From Pseudomonadota bacterium (GTDB taxonomy: Bacteria > Pseudomonadota > Alphaproteobacteria > Rhodospirillales > Rhodospirillaceae): DNA of 33,547 nucleotides. This document shows positions 1-8,875 of this stretch, piece by piece. A model generated the notes under the pieces. That model saw only the letters and a program-made list of their open reading frames with translations. It searched no databases and had not been told where the DNA came from. The stretch's first letter is position 1. Each line of letters starts with the position of its first letter. The translations under genes and the position numbers were made by a program. The stretch lies in the NCBI GenBank assembly GCA_020160875.1, contig JAIUPE010000004.1, positions 42,138 through 75,684 on the forward strand, given 5' to 3'.

Positions 1-150
1 ATGGAGATTGTGTCCCTCGATGGCAAATGGAAGGTCAGCCAAAACCGCTCGCGCGAGGATATGGACGGTGTCATTGGTGGACTGGAGGCGCAGGATCATC
101 CGCACGCCCGCGAGATCGCGAAACTTGCCCGGACGCGCTTGGTCGATTGA
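1..150 (+). CDS. FMN-binding negative transcriptional regulator (PaiB-like), C-terminal fragment
   Basis: The window opens inside a reading frame that ends with TGA at 148-150. The 49 visible residues include W-K-V-S-Q-N-R followed by D-x-x-G-V-I-x-G-L. This is the typical C-terminal signature of the PaiB / FMN-binding split-barrel family, where the KxSQNR segment closes the protein. The rest of the gene lies upstream of the window, so the ATG at base 1 is probably an internal Met and not the start. It converges on the minus-strand DUF4169 gene, with 12 bases between the two stop codons. Family members bind flavin and some act as regulators of degradative enzymes or sporulation genes; the actual role here is unknown. 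The assignment rests on a short motif only. Confidence 0.65.
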   Translation: MEIVSLDGKWKVSQNRSREDMDGVIGGLEAQDHPHAREIAKLARTRLVD

Positions 151-162
151 ACGCCTTCCGGA

Positions 163-339
163 TCAATCGTCGAGTTTGGTTTGATCGAGATGGCGCGCGG
201 AAAGGTCTTTCACCTTCGCATCGCGTTTCTTCTCGCCCTGAGTCCGCCCGAACTTGGCGCGGTTCTCGGCGGCTTTGTCTTCCGCCGCTTTGCGCGCCTT
301 CTGTTTGCGCGCGGTACGCAGGTTGATGATGTCGGCCAT
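163..339 (-). CDS. DUF4169 family small basic protein (58 aa)
   Basis: This short minus-strand frame encodes 58 residues starting MADIINLRTARKQKARK and containing NRAKFGRTQGEKKRDA. That is the recognisable pattern of DUF4169: a hydrophobic MAxIINLR start, then a Lys/Arg/Ala-rich probable helix with an N-R-A-K-F-G-R-T centre. The start overlaps the stop of the chvG-like gene by one base (TGATG), so translation is likely coupled to the kinase. Family function is unknown; in many alphaproteobacteria the gene sits beside a ribbon-helix-helix protein, which is not present here. The strongly basic composition (Lys/Arg about every third residue) would suit nucleic-acid or ribosome contact, but that is inference. 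Confidence 0.8.
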   Translation of the reverse strand: MADIINLRTARKQKARKAAEDKAAENRAKFGRTQGEKKRDAKVKDLSARHLDQTKLDD

Positions 340-2072
340 CAATTCGCCGCCGGCAGCAGCACCACGAAGCGGGCGCCTTTCACGCTGCCGTCCTCGCCGA
401 TGATGTTCTCGGCGTAGATCTGGCCGCGGTGGCCCTCCACGATCGTCTTGGAGATCGAAAGCCCCAAACCTGAGTGGGTGCCGAACTTCTCGCCCTCGGG
501 CCGCTCGGAATAGAAGCGCCCGAAGATCGCCGCTTCCTTGCCGGCGGGAATGCCGGGCCCCTGGTCTTCCACGGTCACGATCACATAGCGGCCCTGGCGT
601 CCGGCGCGGATCGAAATGACGCCTTTCGGCGGGCTGAAGGAACTCGCATTGCCGATCAGGTTCCTGAACACCTGGCCGATCCGGCTCTCGAGGCCGAACA
701 CGGTGAGATCGCCTTTCTGCGCCGGGTCCTCGACCACTTGAGCGCGCGGAGCATCGGGATTGTCGTTGGCGTTCTGGACTTCCGACAGGGCCTGCACCAG
801 CGGTTTGATCTTCACCGAGGACATCTCGGCGCGGGACATTTCCGCATCAAGACGGGACGCATCCGAGATTTCCGAGATCAAGCGGTCGAGGCGGGCCACG
901 TCGTCCATGATGATGGACATCAGCCGCTTCTGTTGCTCGGGGTCCTTCACGCGGCCAACGGTCTCCACCGCGCTGCGCAGGCTGGTCAGCGGGTTTTTGA
1001 TCTCGTGGGCGACGTCGGCGGCGAAGTGTTCCGTCGCGTCCATACGCCGCCACAGGGATTCGGTCATATCGCGCAAGGCTTCGGACAACTCGCCGATCTC
1101 GTCGTTGCGCTTGGAAAGGTCCGGGATGGTGTGCTGGCGGTTCTTGGAATCGCGTACCCGCTTGGCCGACGTGGCGAGGCGGCGCACGGGCCGGGCGATG
1201 GTGCCGGCGAGGAACAATGACGTGAGCACGGTCAGGGCCAGCACCCAGGCGAACATGCCGAGGATCGAGCCGCGCACCGCGAACATGCGCTTGTCGACAT
1301 TGCTGCCGTCGCGGGACACGAGCAGGGCGCCCACGATCTGTTTGTAGAACTGCACCGGCACAGCCACGGACAGGATCTTTTGGCCGTCGGATCTCAGGCG
1401 CACCGAGTTGCCCGCTTCGCCGGCCTGCAGCGCGTTCATCACTTCCTTGATGTCGGGCCCGTTGGCCCGCATCTGGTCGTTGTAAGGTTCCAGCGTGCGG
1501 TCCACGGTCAGGCGGCCGATGGTTTTGTCGTAGACGGCGTGGACGAAGCGCAGGAACCGGCTGCTCTCCATCGGCGGCAGATCCTGCACCTGGACCTCGC
1601 CGCCGGGACCTTGCAGAAGACGCGAGTCCGCCAGCAGCTTGCCGTCGCGGTCGAACAGTTGGGCGCGCAGGCGGGCAATGGTGCCCTGACGCCGGAGAAG
1701 CTGGCGCGCGGGATCAGGATCGATCACGCGCATCGCGCCTTCCGGCGTGAACAACGGGATCGCGTCGTTCTCGGAAATGATCACCGCGCCTTCGCCGATG
1801 GATGCCGCCATCAGCTCGCCTTGGGTGCGCAAGGCATCGAGTTCGGCGGCGATCAGCGTGTCCTCATATTGATCGAGGAACAGCAGGCCGAGCACGAGCA
1901 GCACAGGCGCGGTCAAATTGACCGCGAGGATGCGCAACGTCAGTGGCGAGAAAATCCGGCGCAAGCGTCCGCGTTTGCCGGCCGCGTCCGTCGCGTTGGC
2001 ATCCGTTCTCAAGCGTAGATCATCAAGGCGAATGTCGCCGCCGTCAGGATTCACGGCCGAGAACTCCCGCAC
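339..2072 (-). CDS. chvG: Sensor histidine kinase, ChvG/ExoS-like
   Basis: This is a 577-residue membrane histidine kinase. A cytoplasmic N-terminus is followed by a first membrane segment (about 43-67), a periplasmic stimulus-sensing domain (about 68-268), a second membrane segment (about 269-291) and a HAMP linker. The phospho-acceptor H-box reads VAHEIKNPLTSLRSAVE with His356, and the ATPase domain shows an N-box (NLIGNASSFSPP), G1 (DQGPGIP) and GLGLSISKTIVEGH. The periplasmic part and N-terminus match the ChvG/ExoS/BatS family, which senses acid or envelope stress in alphaproteobacteria and phosphorylates ChvI. The gene lies 24 bases downstream of the chvI-like regulator on the same strand, so they form one operon. 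The start is GTG; a second in-frame GTG six codons on is possible. The usual rhizobial downstream gene hprK is absent and a DUF4169 gene follows instead. Confidence 0.9.
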   Translation of the reverse strand: MREFSAVNPDGGDIRLDDLRLRTDANATDAAGKRGRLRRIFSPLTLRILAVNLTAPVLLVLGLLFLDQYEDTLIAAELDALRTQGELMAASIGEGAVIISENDAIPLFTPEGAMRVIDPDPARQLLRRQGTIARLRAQLFDRDGKLLADSRLLQGPGGEVQVQDLPPMESSRFLRFVHAVYDKTIGRLTVDRTLEPYNDQMRANGPDIKEVMNALQAGEAGNSVRLRSDGQKILSVAVPVQFYKQIVGALLVSRDGSNVDKRMFAVRGSILGMFAWVLALTVLTSLFLAGTIARPVRRLATSAKRVRDSKNRQHTIPDLSKRNDEIGELSEALRDMTESLWRRMDATEHFAADVAHEIKNPLTSLRSAVETVGRVKDPEQQKRLMSIIMDDVARLDRLISEISDASRLDAEMSRAEMSSVKIKPLVQALSEVQNANDNPDAPRAQVVEDPAQKGDLTVFGLESRIGQVFRNLIGNASSFSPPKGVISIRAGRQGRYVIVTVEDQGPGIPAGKEAAIFGRFYSERPEGEKFGTHSGLGLSISKTIVEGHRGQIYAENIIGEDGSVKGARFVVLLPAAN

Positions 2073-2096
2073 TTTTCCGGCCGTGTTTCGCGTGGC

Positions 2097-2831
2097 CTAT
2101 TCGGTTTCTTGCGAAGTCGCGCCCGGACTGCTCGTTTCATTATATTTGTAGCCCACGCCGTACAAGGTTTCGATATGCCCGAATTCCTTGTCCACTTCGC
2201 GGAATTTCTTGCGCAGGCGCTTGATGTGGCTGTCGATGGTGCGGTCGTCCACGTAGATATGCTCGCCGTACGCCGCATCGATCAGCTGGTCGCGGCTCTT
2301 CACATGGCCGGGACGTTGCGCGAGAGCTTGGATGATCAGGAACTCGGTGACGGTGAGATTCACGGCCGCGCCCTTCCACAGGCACAGGTGCTGCGCGGGG
2401 TCGAGCACCAACTCGCCGCGCTTCAGTGACGTGGCCGACACGCCCGGCTGGTCCATCTGCTTCTGGGCTTCCAGACGGCGGAAGACCGCGCGCACACGTT
2501 CGATCAGCAGGCGCTGCGAGAAGGGCTTCTTGATGTAATCGTCCGCGCCCATGCGCAGGCCGAGGAGTTCATCGACCTCGTCGTCCTTGGAGGTGAGGAA
2601 GATGACCGGGAGCTGGCTCTTTTCGCGCAGCTTCTGCAAAAGCTCGATCCCATCCATGCGGGGCATCTTGATGTCGAGGATGGCGAGGTCGGGCGGTTCG
2701 GCCGAGATGCCGCGCAGGGCCTCGGCGCCGTCGCGGTACTGGGTCACGCCGAACCCTTCGGCTTCCAGCACCATGGATACGGACGTCAGAATATTACGGT
2801 CATCATCGACTAGGGCGATACGGTAAGCCAC
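2097..2831 (-). CDS. chvI: OmpR-family response regulator, ChvI-like
   Basis: This 244-residue regulator has a receiver domain with the acidic pocket VDDD (9-11) and phospho-acceptor Asp53 in [13 protein letters not shown], followed by the conserved FLTSKDD and the KKPF lysine. A C-terminal winged-helix DNA-binding domain of OmpR/PhoB type includes [16 protein letters not shown]. The stretch [20 protein letters not shown] is very typical of ChvI. It is the first gene of the regulator-kinase operon. The start is GTG with GAGG a few bases upstream. The 142-base gap upstream (2832-2973) separates it from the TPR gene on the same strand and probably holds its promoter. The family controls envelope and acid-stress genes, often including exopolysaccharide and motility functions; targets here are not visible. 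Confidence 0.9.
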   Translation of the reverse strand: MAYRIALVDDDRNILTSVSMVLEAEGFGVTQYRDGAEALRGISAEPPDLAILDIKMPRMDGIELLQKLREKSQLPVIFLTSKDDEVDELLGLRMGADDYIKKPFSQRLLIERVRAVFRRLEAQKQMDQPGVSATSLKRGELVLDPAQHLCLWKGAAVNLTVTEFLIIQALAQRPGHVKSRDQLIDAAYGEHIYVDDRTIDSHIKRLRKKFREVDKEFGHIETLYGVGYKYNETSSPGATSQETE

Positions 2832-2973
2832 GAAACCTCACTGTTCACTGGGATCACGCGTCCTAACGCTTGTAATGGCCCCCAGGTTCTCCACCGTCTC
2901 AATATCATGCGGGTATTATGGCGAAAATATCGCGCAGGTATGTCTGGTTCGAGGTCTTTGCACTTGTTAGGGG

Positions 2974-4542
2974 CTAGGACCGTTGTCCGAGGCGGGCCAA
3001 TTCGGCCTTGGCGGCCACAAATTCGGTATGACGGGTCATTCCGGTCGCGAGCGCGGCCTGGAAAAGCTTTATCGCCTGCCGGGCGTCCTTGGACAGAAGG
3101 GCCGCCTGACCCAGGAAATAGTAGGCCTCACAGGCCCGGCCCTTGGCTTCGGCGGGGTCCTTGGCTGCGGCGGACAGCAGTTGGTCGCCCGAGATCCGGC
3201 CCAGGAAGTAGTGGAGCAGGGGCGCAGGCCAGCTGTCGGCGGTCAGGGTGTCGGCGGTGGCTTTCAGAAGATCGGTCGATTTGTGCCCGGCGCGGGCCTC
3301 GGCCACGAACCGCCAGACGGTCATTTCCGCCGGGGCGTCCGGGAGGTCCATGGCCACGGCGAAGTCCCGGGCCGCGGCCTCGAAGTCGCCTTTCATCATC
3401 CGCACATAGCCGCGGTTGGCGAGGGGCTGGGCCGCGTCGGACACGCGGTCGAGGATCACCGTGAGATCGTCCTCGGCGCCCGTGAAGTCGGAGGCGAACT
3501 GGCGGGCGATGGCTCTCGCCATCAAGGCATCGTGGTCGCCGGGCCGACGGCGCAGGACCGCCGTGAAGTCTTGAATGGCGCCCTCGGCATTGCCGCTTTG
3601 CAGGCGGGCGTTGCCGCGCAGGAACGTCGCGGACAGATCGCCGGGCCGGGAGTCGAGCAGAAGCGTGAAATCCGCCACCGCCGCCGCATAGGCCCCGCTT
3701 TGCAATTCCGCAACACCGCGACTTTCCAAGGCCGCGATGTCTTTCGGATCGAGGCGCAGCGCGCGTGTGAAATCGGCGATCGCGCCCTCGTAGTTCTGCA
3801 GTTGCCCATACGCGGTGCCGCGCCCGCGCAGGGCCATGCTGTTCGAAGTATCCACGTTAAGGGCCGCGCTGAATGATGCGATCGCTTCGGTCCCTTTGCC
3901 CGCGCGGAGCAGCGCGTATCCCAGCACCGTATGAGCTTCGGCATCTTTCGGATCGAGCGCGGTGGCTTGTTCCAACTCAGCGATGGCCTTTTGCGCATCG
4001 CCGCGTTCGAGGAAGTAGTTGCCTCTTGCCTTGAATGGGCCGGGGTCCTTGGGGTTGAAACGCCGGGCTTCGCCGAGATCGGCCACGCCGGCGTCCATAC
4101 GTCCGCGCCGCATGCGCACCGCGCCGCGCCGGGTGAAGGCTTCGCCCGTCACCGTACTCTTGCCCAAGGGATCGGCGGCGATGGCGGCGGTGTAGTCGGC
4201 TTCCGCTTGCGTGAGATCGCCGGCCTCTTCCTTCAACTTGCCGCGGGCGAGCCGGGCCACCGGATCGTTCGGTGTGATGGCAAGAGCGGCGTCGAAGTCC
4301 GCCACGGCTTTCTTGGAATCTCCGGCGGTGACGTAAGCTTGCCCGCGGGTGATGAACGCGAGCGAACGGGTGTCGGCGGCGAGGCCCGGGCGGTTGAGGG
4401 CGGCGGTGCAGTTGGCGATGCGTTCAACGGTGTCGGCCTTGGCCGCGAAGCAAGCGAGAGTCGTATCCTGGGCGCTGGCGGGGATCGTCAGACCCAACAC
4501 AGCACTGGCCGCGAGTGCGATTTTCACCCTGCGTGCGTACAT
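2974..4542 (-). CDS. Secreted tetratricopeptide-repeat protein
   Basis: This is a 522-residue protein with a Sec signal peptide (basic MYARRVKI, hydrophobic core, cut near PASAQ) followed by about ten TPR-like units from residue 60 onward. A clear example is AIADFTRALRLDPKDIAALE, and the unit recurs as x-x-A-x-x-D-F-x-x-A-L/V-x-x-x-P-x-D. A cysteine pair (TLACFAA and IANCTAA) lies at the start of the mature protein and may form a disulfide. The ATG at 4542 is chosen because AAGGGTGGT precedes it; an in-frame ATG six codons upstream lacks a ribosome site. Located between polA and chvI on the same strand. TPR proteins are protein-binding scaffolds; the partner is unknown. An envelope role fits the export signal but is inference. 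Confidence 0.8.
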   Translation of the reverse strand: MYARRVKIALAASAVLGLTIPASAQDTTLACFAAKADTVERIANCTAALNRPGLAADTRSLAFITRGQAYVTAGDSKKAVADFDAALAITPNDPVARLARGKLKEEAGDLTQAEADYTAAIAADPLGKSTVTGEAFTRRGAVRMRRGRMDAGVADLGEARRFNPKDPGPFKARGNYFLERGDAQKAIAELEQATALDPKDAEAHTVLGYALLRAGKGTEAIASFSAALNVDTSNSMALRGRGTAYGQLQNYEGAIADFTRALRLDPKDIAALESRGVAELQSGAYAAAVADFTLLLDSRPGDLSATFLRGNARLQSGNAEGAIQDFTAVLRRRPGDHDALMARAIARQFASDFTGAEDDLTVILDRVSDAAQPLANRGYVRMMKGDFEAAARDFAVAMDLPDAPAEMTVWRFVAEARAGHKSTDLLKATADTLTADSWPAPLLHYFLGRISGDQLLSAAAKDPAEAKGRACEAYYFLGQAALLSKDARQAIKLFQAALATGMTRHTEFVAAKAELARLGQRS

Positions 4543-4563
4543 ACCACCCTTTACCCACATCGG

Positions 4564-4582
4564 CGCCCGCTTCTGCGGGACG
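4564..4582 (-). terminator. Short GC hairpin downstream of polA (weak)
   Basis: Between the polA stop and the TPR gene there is a seven-pair stem (CGCCCGC / GCGGGACG with one bulged A) around a TTCT loop. No U-tract follows in the minus-strand transcript, so it may be a weak or factor-assisted terminator or just a structured leader of the TPR gene. Confidence 0.25.
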
Positions 4583-4650
4583 CCTCTTCCTGCCCCATAG
4601 GTGGGGCGGAATCATGGCCGTCTTCAGGAGCCCTGTTATTTTTTTAGCAA

Positions 4651-7497
4651 TTAGTGGGCTTCCGCCCAGTTATGGCCGGAGCCGACGTCCACGGTCAACG
4701 GGACGGAGAGGTGCGCGGCCTCCTCCATCACCTTCTTGATCACCGATTTGGCCCTATCCAGCTCCCCATCGGGGACCTCGAACACCAGTTCGTCATGCAC
4801 CTGAAGCAGCATGTCGGCCTCAAGCCCCGCGGCGGTGAGGGCGCCCGGCAGGCGGATCATCGCCCGCTTGATGATATCGGCCGCGCCGCCCTGGATCGGG
4901 GCATTGATGGCCGCGCGTTCCGAGAAGCCGCGCATGTTCGGGTTCTTGTCGTTGATTCCGGGTGTGAAGATCTTCCGGCCGAAGAGGGTGGTGACGAACC
5001 CTTGGCGGCGCGCTTCGGCCTTGGTCTCTTCCATATAGGCGCGGATTTCCGGGAATTTCGCGAAGTAGGCCTCGATGTAGCTTTGCGCTTCACCACGCGG
5101 GATGCCGAGCTGGCGTGCGAGTCCAAAACCGGAAATGCCGTAGATGATCCCGAAGTTGATGGCCTTCGCGCTCCGGCGGACCATGGGGTCCATGCCTTCG
5201 ATCGGCACGTTGAACATCTCGGAGGCGGTCGCGGCGTGAATGTCCTCGCCGTTCTTGAACGCGAGCTTCAGGCGCTTCACGTCGGCCACATGGGCCACCA
5301 GACGAAGTTCGATCTGGCTGTAGTCCGCGGACACCAGCGTTTTTCCCTTCGGCGCAACGAAGGCCTGGCGGATCTTGCGGCCGTCTTCGGTGCGGATCGG
5401 GATGTTCTGAAGGTTCGGGTCCACGGACGACAAACGGCCCGTAGAGGCGATGGTCTGCGCGAAGCAGGTGTGCACACGCTTGGTCGTCGGATTGATCGCC
5501 TTCGCAAGCGCATCTGTATACGTGCTCTTGAGCTTGGAAAGCTGACGCCAATCGAGCACGCGCGCGGGAAGGTCGTGACCTTGCGCGGCCAATTCTTCGA
5601 GCACTTCGGCATCTGTGCCGTAAGCGCCCGTCTTGGCGCTCTTCTTGCCGCCCGGCAGGCTCATGCGGTCGAACAGGATCTCGCCGAGCTGCTTGGGCGA
5701 GGCGATGTTGAAGGGTTCGCCCGCGAGCTTGTGGATCTCGGTCTCATAGTCCGCCATGCGCTTGGCGAAATCCTTCGACAGATCGCCGAGAACGCCGGGA
5801 TCGACCAATATCCCTTTGCGCTCCATCTCGTGCAGGACCGGGATCAGCGGCCGGTCCATGGTCTCATAGACCGAAACCAGGTGATCGCCCACGAGGCGCG
5901 GCTTCAGTTTAGCGTAGAGGCGGCGGGTGACGTCGGCATCTTCGGCCGCATAGGCCGTGGCTTTGTCCAAAGCCACCTTGTCGAAGGTGATCTGGTTTTT
6001 CCCGGTGCCGCAGACCTCGGCAAAGCTGATGGTCTTATGACTAAGGTGACGCTCCACGGCATCATCCATGCCGTGACGCACCTGCGGGCTGGCTTCCAGC
6101 ACGTAGCACATCACCATCGTGTCATCGACGGGAGCAACGTTGATGCCCTCGCGCGCGAGGATATGCATGTCGAATTTGATGTTGTGGCCGATCTTCAGGA
6201 TGCTGGGGTCCTCGAGGATCGGCTTCAGGATGCGCACCGCCTCGGCCACCGGGATTTGCGGCGGCGCATCGGTCGCGGTCGCGTCGAGATCGAGCGTGCC
6301 CTGCGCTTTGCTGCCCACATGGCGCAGCGGGATATAGGCGCCGCTGCCGACCTCGATCGAAAGCGAAACGCCGACCAATTTGGCCTGCATCGGATCGAGC
6401 CCGTCGGTCTCGGTGTCCACCGCGATCCAGCCGCTGGCCTGCGCACGGCGCGCCCAGGCTTCGAGCGCCTTCGCGGTCTGGATCGTCTCATATTTGCTGC
6501 GGTCGATCGCGCCGGTTTGGTCGGGCATATGCAAGGGCGTGGACGTCATTGTCGGACCCGAAGGCCGCTCGCCGACCCGTTTCTGGAAGTCGATGGCCGC
6601 CTGTTCCTTGACGCCGTCCGAGGCGATCTTCGCCGCCACGCGCGGGATCAGGCTCTTGAAGCCTTGTTCCATCACGAATTTCAGCAACACCTCGGCGTCG
6701 GGTTGCTTCCAGTGCAGCTCATCAAGGCCGACTTCGACCGGCACTTGGTCTTGGAGAGTCACGAGCTGCTTGGAGAGCAGGGCCATTTTGGCGTGAGTCT
6801 CGAGATTTTCGCGGCGTTTTGGCTGTTTGATCTCGGCGGTGCTCTTCAGCAGCGTTTCAACGTCGCCGTACTTGAGGATGAGTTCGGCGGCGGTTTTGAC
6901 CCCGATGCCGGGGACGCCCGGAATGTTGTCGCTGGAATCGCCGGCCAGGGCCTGCACCTCGATGACCTTGTCCGGCGTGACGCCGAACTTTTCCTGCACC
7001 TGTTCCGGCCCGATGTCGCGGTTCTTGATCGGATCGCGCATCGACACGCCCGGTTTGATCAGCTGCATCAGGTCCTTGTCGGCCGAGATGACGCAGACGT
7101 CGATGTTCTTGGCGCGCGCGAGGCGCGCATAGGTGGCAATGAGGTCGTCGGCCTCGAAGCCTTCCATCTCCACGCAGGGGATGTTGAAGGCCCGGGTTGC
7201 CTCGCGGATGATCGCGAACTGCGGCTTCAGCTCTTCCGGCGCTTCCGGGCGATGCGCTTTGTAGAGTTCGTAAATCTTGTTGCGGAAGGTGGCGCGTTTG
7301 GCGTCGAACACGACGGCGATGAGTTCATCGGACCCGTGTTCGCGCAGGTCGTCCAGCAGCTTGAGCAGCATGCTGGAGTAGCCATACACGGCGTTTACGG
7401 GGGTCCCATCGGCGCGGGTCATCGGCGGCAACGCGTGGAACGCGCGGAAGATGTAGCCGGATCCGTCGATAAGGTAGATGCGTTTGGCGGCGGTCAT
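4651..7497 (-). CDS. polA: DNA polymerase I
   Basis: This is a full-length 948-residue family A DNA polymerase acting in Okazaki-fragment processing and excision repair. The N-terminal 5'-3' exonuclease (about 1-290) starts IYLIDGSGYIFRAFHALP and carries EMEGFEADDLIATYA and the helix-hairpin-helix GIGVKTAAEL. The 3'-5' proofreading domain appears intact, with VDTETDGL at 360-367 (Asp361, Glu363). The polymerase domain has motif A DYSQIELR (Asp725), the O-helix KAINFGIIYG and motif C VHDELVFEV (around 900). The ATG start is well supported by the conserved N-terminus. A zinc-finger gene lies 111 bases upstream on the same strand, and the gap contains a repeat-like stretch. Nothing is missing or broken. 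Confidence 0.98.
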   Translation of the reverse strand: MTAAKRIYLIDGSGYIFRAFHALPPMTRADGTPVNAVYGYSSMLLKLLDDLREHGSDELIAVVFDAKRATFRNKIYELYKAHRPEAPEELKPQFAIIREATRAFNIPCVEMEGFEADDLIATYARLARAKNIDVCVISADKDLMQLIKPGVSMRDPIKNRDIGPEQVQEKFGVTPDKVIEVQALAGDSSDNIPGVPGIGVKTAAELILKYGDVETLLKSTAEIKQPKRRENLETHAKMALLSKQLVTLQDQVPVEVGLDELHWKQPDAEVLLKFVMEQGFKSLIPRVAAKIASDGVKEQAAIDFQKRVGERPSGPTMTSTPLHMPDQTGAIDRSKYETIQTAKALEAWARRAQASGWIAVDTETDGLDPMQAKLVGVSLSIEVGSGAYIPLRHVGSKAQGTLDLDATATDAPPQIPVAEAVRILKPILEDPSILKIGHNIKFDMHILAREGINVAPVDDTMVMCYVLEASPQVRHGMDDAVERHLSHKTISFAEVCGTGKNQITFDKVALDKATAYAAEDADVTRRLYAKLKPRLVGDHLVSVYETMDRPLIPVLHEMERKGILVDPGVLGDLSKDFAKRMADYETEIHKLAGEPFNIASPKQLGEILFDRMSLPGGKKSAKTGAYGTDAEVLEELAAQGHDLPARVLDWRQLSKLKSTYTDALAKAINPTTKRVHTCFAQTIASTGRLSSVDPNLQNIPIRTEDGRKIRQAFVAPKGKTLVSADYSQIELRLVAHVADVKRLKLAFKNGEDIHAATASEMFNVPIEGMDPMVRRSAKAINFGIIYGISGFGLARQLGIPRGEAQSYIEAYFAKFPEIRAYMEETKAEARRQGFVTTLFGRKIFTPGINDKNPNMRGFSERAAINAPIQGGAADIIKRAMIRLPGALTAAGLEADMLLQVHDELVFEVPDGELDRAKSVIKKVMEEAAHLSVPLTVDVGSGHNWAEAH

Positions 7498-7501
7498 AAG
7501 G

Positions 7502-7527
7502 GCGTGACCCGGAAAAGTGTGAAGCGG
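7502..7527 (+). repeat. Degenerate dispersed intergenic repeat, copy A
   Basis: The stretch GCGTGACCCGGAAAAGTG, continuing to CGG at 7527, resembles the abundant alphaproteobacterial intergenic element whose core reads roughly GTGATCCCGAAAAGTGG...CCGGTTTTC. It aligns with copy B at 8876-8924, with about 18 of 26 bases identical by eye. It lies just upstream of polA. The match to the known element is from memory. Confidence 0.35.
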
Positions 7528-7608
7528 CGGCCGGCCCCACCGGCCATTCGTAAGATGCGCGCCTACCTGCGCGCCGATAAGGGCACGCCCAATCGAACAA
7601 ACCCCGCT

Positions 7609-7794
7609 TTAGTGCCCGTGATGGGCGTCGGCGCCTTCCTTGAGGACGTAGCGGCGTCCGCAGTAGGGGCAATCGACCTCGCCTTCCTGCGGGTTGATGC
7701 GCAGGAAAACGCGCGGGTGACCCAGCGCGCCGTCGCCGCCGTCGCAGGCAACCGCAGGCGATTCGACGTGGATGGTTTCGGTGGGTTCGGCCAT
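7609..7794 (-). CDS. Zinc-finger domain-containing protein (zf-CHCC family, 61 aa)
   Basis: This small protein has the spaced ligands Cys17, His26, Cys42 and Cys45 (the last two in CPYCGRRYVL). This is the CHCC zinc site of the family related to the mitochondrial complex I accessory subunit NDUFS6. The middle segment GHPRVFLRINPQEGEVDCPYC is typical of bacterial members. In alphaproteobacteria such proteins are short, stand-alone and of unproven function; some are thought to associate with complex I. Here the gene is upstream of polA on the same strand with no complex I genes nearby. The start ATG at 7794 is the only suitable one; the upstream 111 bases are shared with the divergent ABC ATPase gene. 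Confidence 0.85.
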   Translation of the reverse strand: MAEPTETIHVESPAVACDGGDGALGHPRVFLRINPQEGEVDCPYCGRRYVLKEGADAHHGH

Positions 7795-7905
7795 GACGTA
7801 GTTCCCAGCTTCGTGAGCGGTTTGGGCGATGAATAGGAGTTATGTGTTTAGGCGGTCCCGGCGGGCCTTTCAAGGCTCCCAAAAACGCACTATTTATCGA
7901 GAAGC

Positions 7906-8874
7906 ATGACACATTCAGCCGCCGCCCTCCCGGATCTTGCCGTCGAAATCACGGGACTCAACAAGACCTATACGTCGCGCAAGGGCACGAAGACCGCGCT
8001 CACCGACTTTTCCCTGCAAATCCCGCGCGGTTCGTTCTTCGGCCTTCTTGGTCCGAACGGCGCCGGCAAGTCCACCATGATCAACATCATGGCGGGGCTC
8101 GTCGCGAAGACTTCGGGGTCGGTGAAGATCTGGAACTACGATATCGACGCGGACGAGCGCCATGCCCGCCTCGCCATCGGCGTCGTACCGCAGGAACTGA
8201 ACCTCGATCCGTTCTTCACCCCGCGCGAACTCCTGGAAGTGCAGGCCGGCCTATACGGCGTGCCCAAGAATGAACGCCGCACGGACGAAATTCTGGAGGT
8301 TATCGGCCTCGCCGACAAAGCCAACGCCTATGCCCGCGCGCTGTCGGGCGGGATGCGCCGCCGCCTCCTGATCGGCAAGGCCCTCGTGCATACCCCGCCG
8401 ATCATCGTGCTCGATGAGCCCACCGCCGGCGTTGATGTAGGCCTTCGTCAGCATTTGTGGAAACACATGCGGCAACTGAACGCCATGGGCACCACGATCC
8501 TGCTCACGACGCATTATCTCGAGGAAGCTGAAGAACTGTGCGATCGCATCGCCATCATCGACCACGGCCGGCTGGTGGCTTGCGATACCAAGCGCAATCT
8601 CCTTCGCCAGCTCGACAACAAGTCGGTGACTTTCATCCTTTCTGAATCCCTCGCCGATGTGCCCGAGCCGCTCAAGAAGCTCGGCGCCACGCAGCCGTCG
8701 CCGACCGAAATTCACATCGCCTATCGTCCCAGCTCCAATGCGATGCGCGAGATCCTCGATGTTGCGCGCGCGTGCAGTCTTCCCATCGCCGATATGCGCA
8801 CCGAGGAAGTGGAGCTCGAGGATATCTTTCTACAGCTTACGGCCCGCGCGCCGGGCGAGCGCGCCGAGGTCTAG
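7906..8874 (+). CDS. ABC transporter ATP-binding protein (ABC-2 exporter type)
   Basis: This 322-residue ATPase has Walker A GPNGAGKST (49-57), the Q-loop region VVPQELNLDP, signature LSGGM (146-150), Walker B IIVLDEPTAGVD with Glu171, and the H-loop TTHYLEEAEELCDRIAII. The C-terminal extension after about residue 225 is of the type seen in DrrA/CcmA/YadG-like exporter ATPases. Such enzymes power ABC-2 permeases exporting drugs, polysaccharides or lipids. The next gene, three bases downstream, is a hydrolase and not a permease, so the membrane partner is not adjacent. An unpaired ABC-2-like membrane protein exists at 25873-26619; pairing of the two is speculative. Promoter probably lies in 7795-7905. 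Confidence 0.9.
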   Translation: MTHSAAALPDLAVEITGLNKTYTSRKGTKTALTDFSLQIPRGSFFGLLGPNGAGKSTMINIMAGLVAKTSGSVKIWNYDIDADERHARLAIGVVPQELNLDPFFTPRELLEVQAGLYGVPKNERRTDEILEVIGLADKANAYARALSGGMRRRLLIGKALVHTPPIIVLDEPTAGVDVGLRQHLWKHMRQLNAMGTTILLTTHYLEEAEELCDRIAIIDHGRLVACDTKRNLLRQLDNKSVTFILSESLADVPEPLKKLGATQPSPTEIHIAYRPSSNAMREILDVARACSLPIADMRTEEVELEDIFLQLTARAPGERAEV

Positions 8875-8875
8875 C

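Noticed and set aside
7529-7545. GGCCGG-CCCCA-CCGGCC hairpin upstream of polA as a terminator of the zinc-finger gene
   Set aside because: There is no T-run and the stem is short; it could equally be part of the nearby repeat-like sequence.
4654-7836. A 1060-codon open frame on the plus strand opposite polA
   Set aside because: It is the mirror of a GC-rich conserved gene. polA has every expected motif, and the plus-strand translation is His/Arg/Asp-rich without domain-like patterns.
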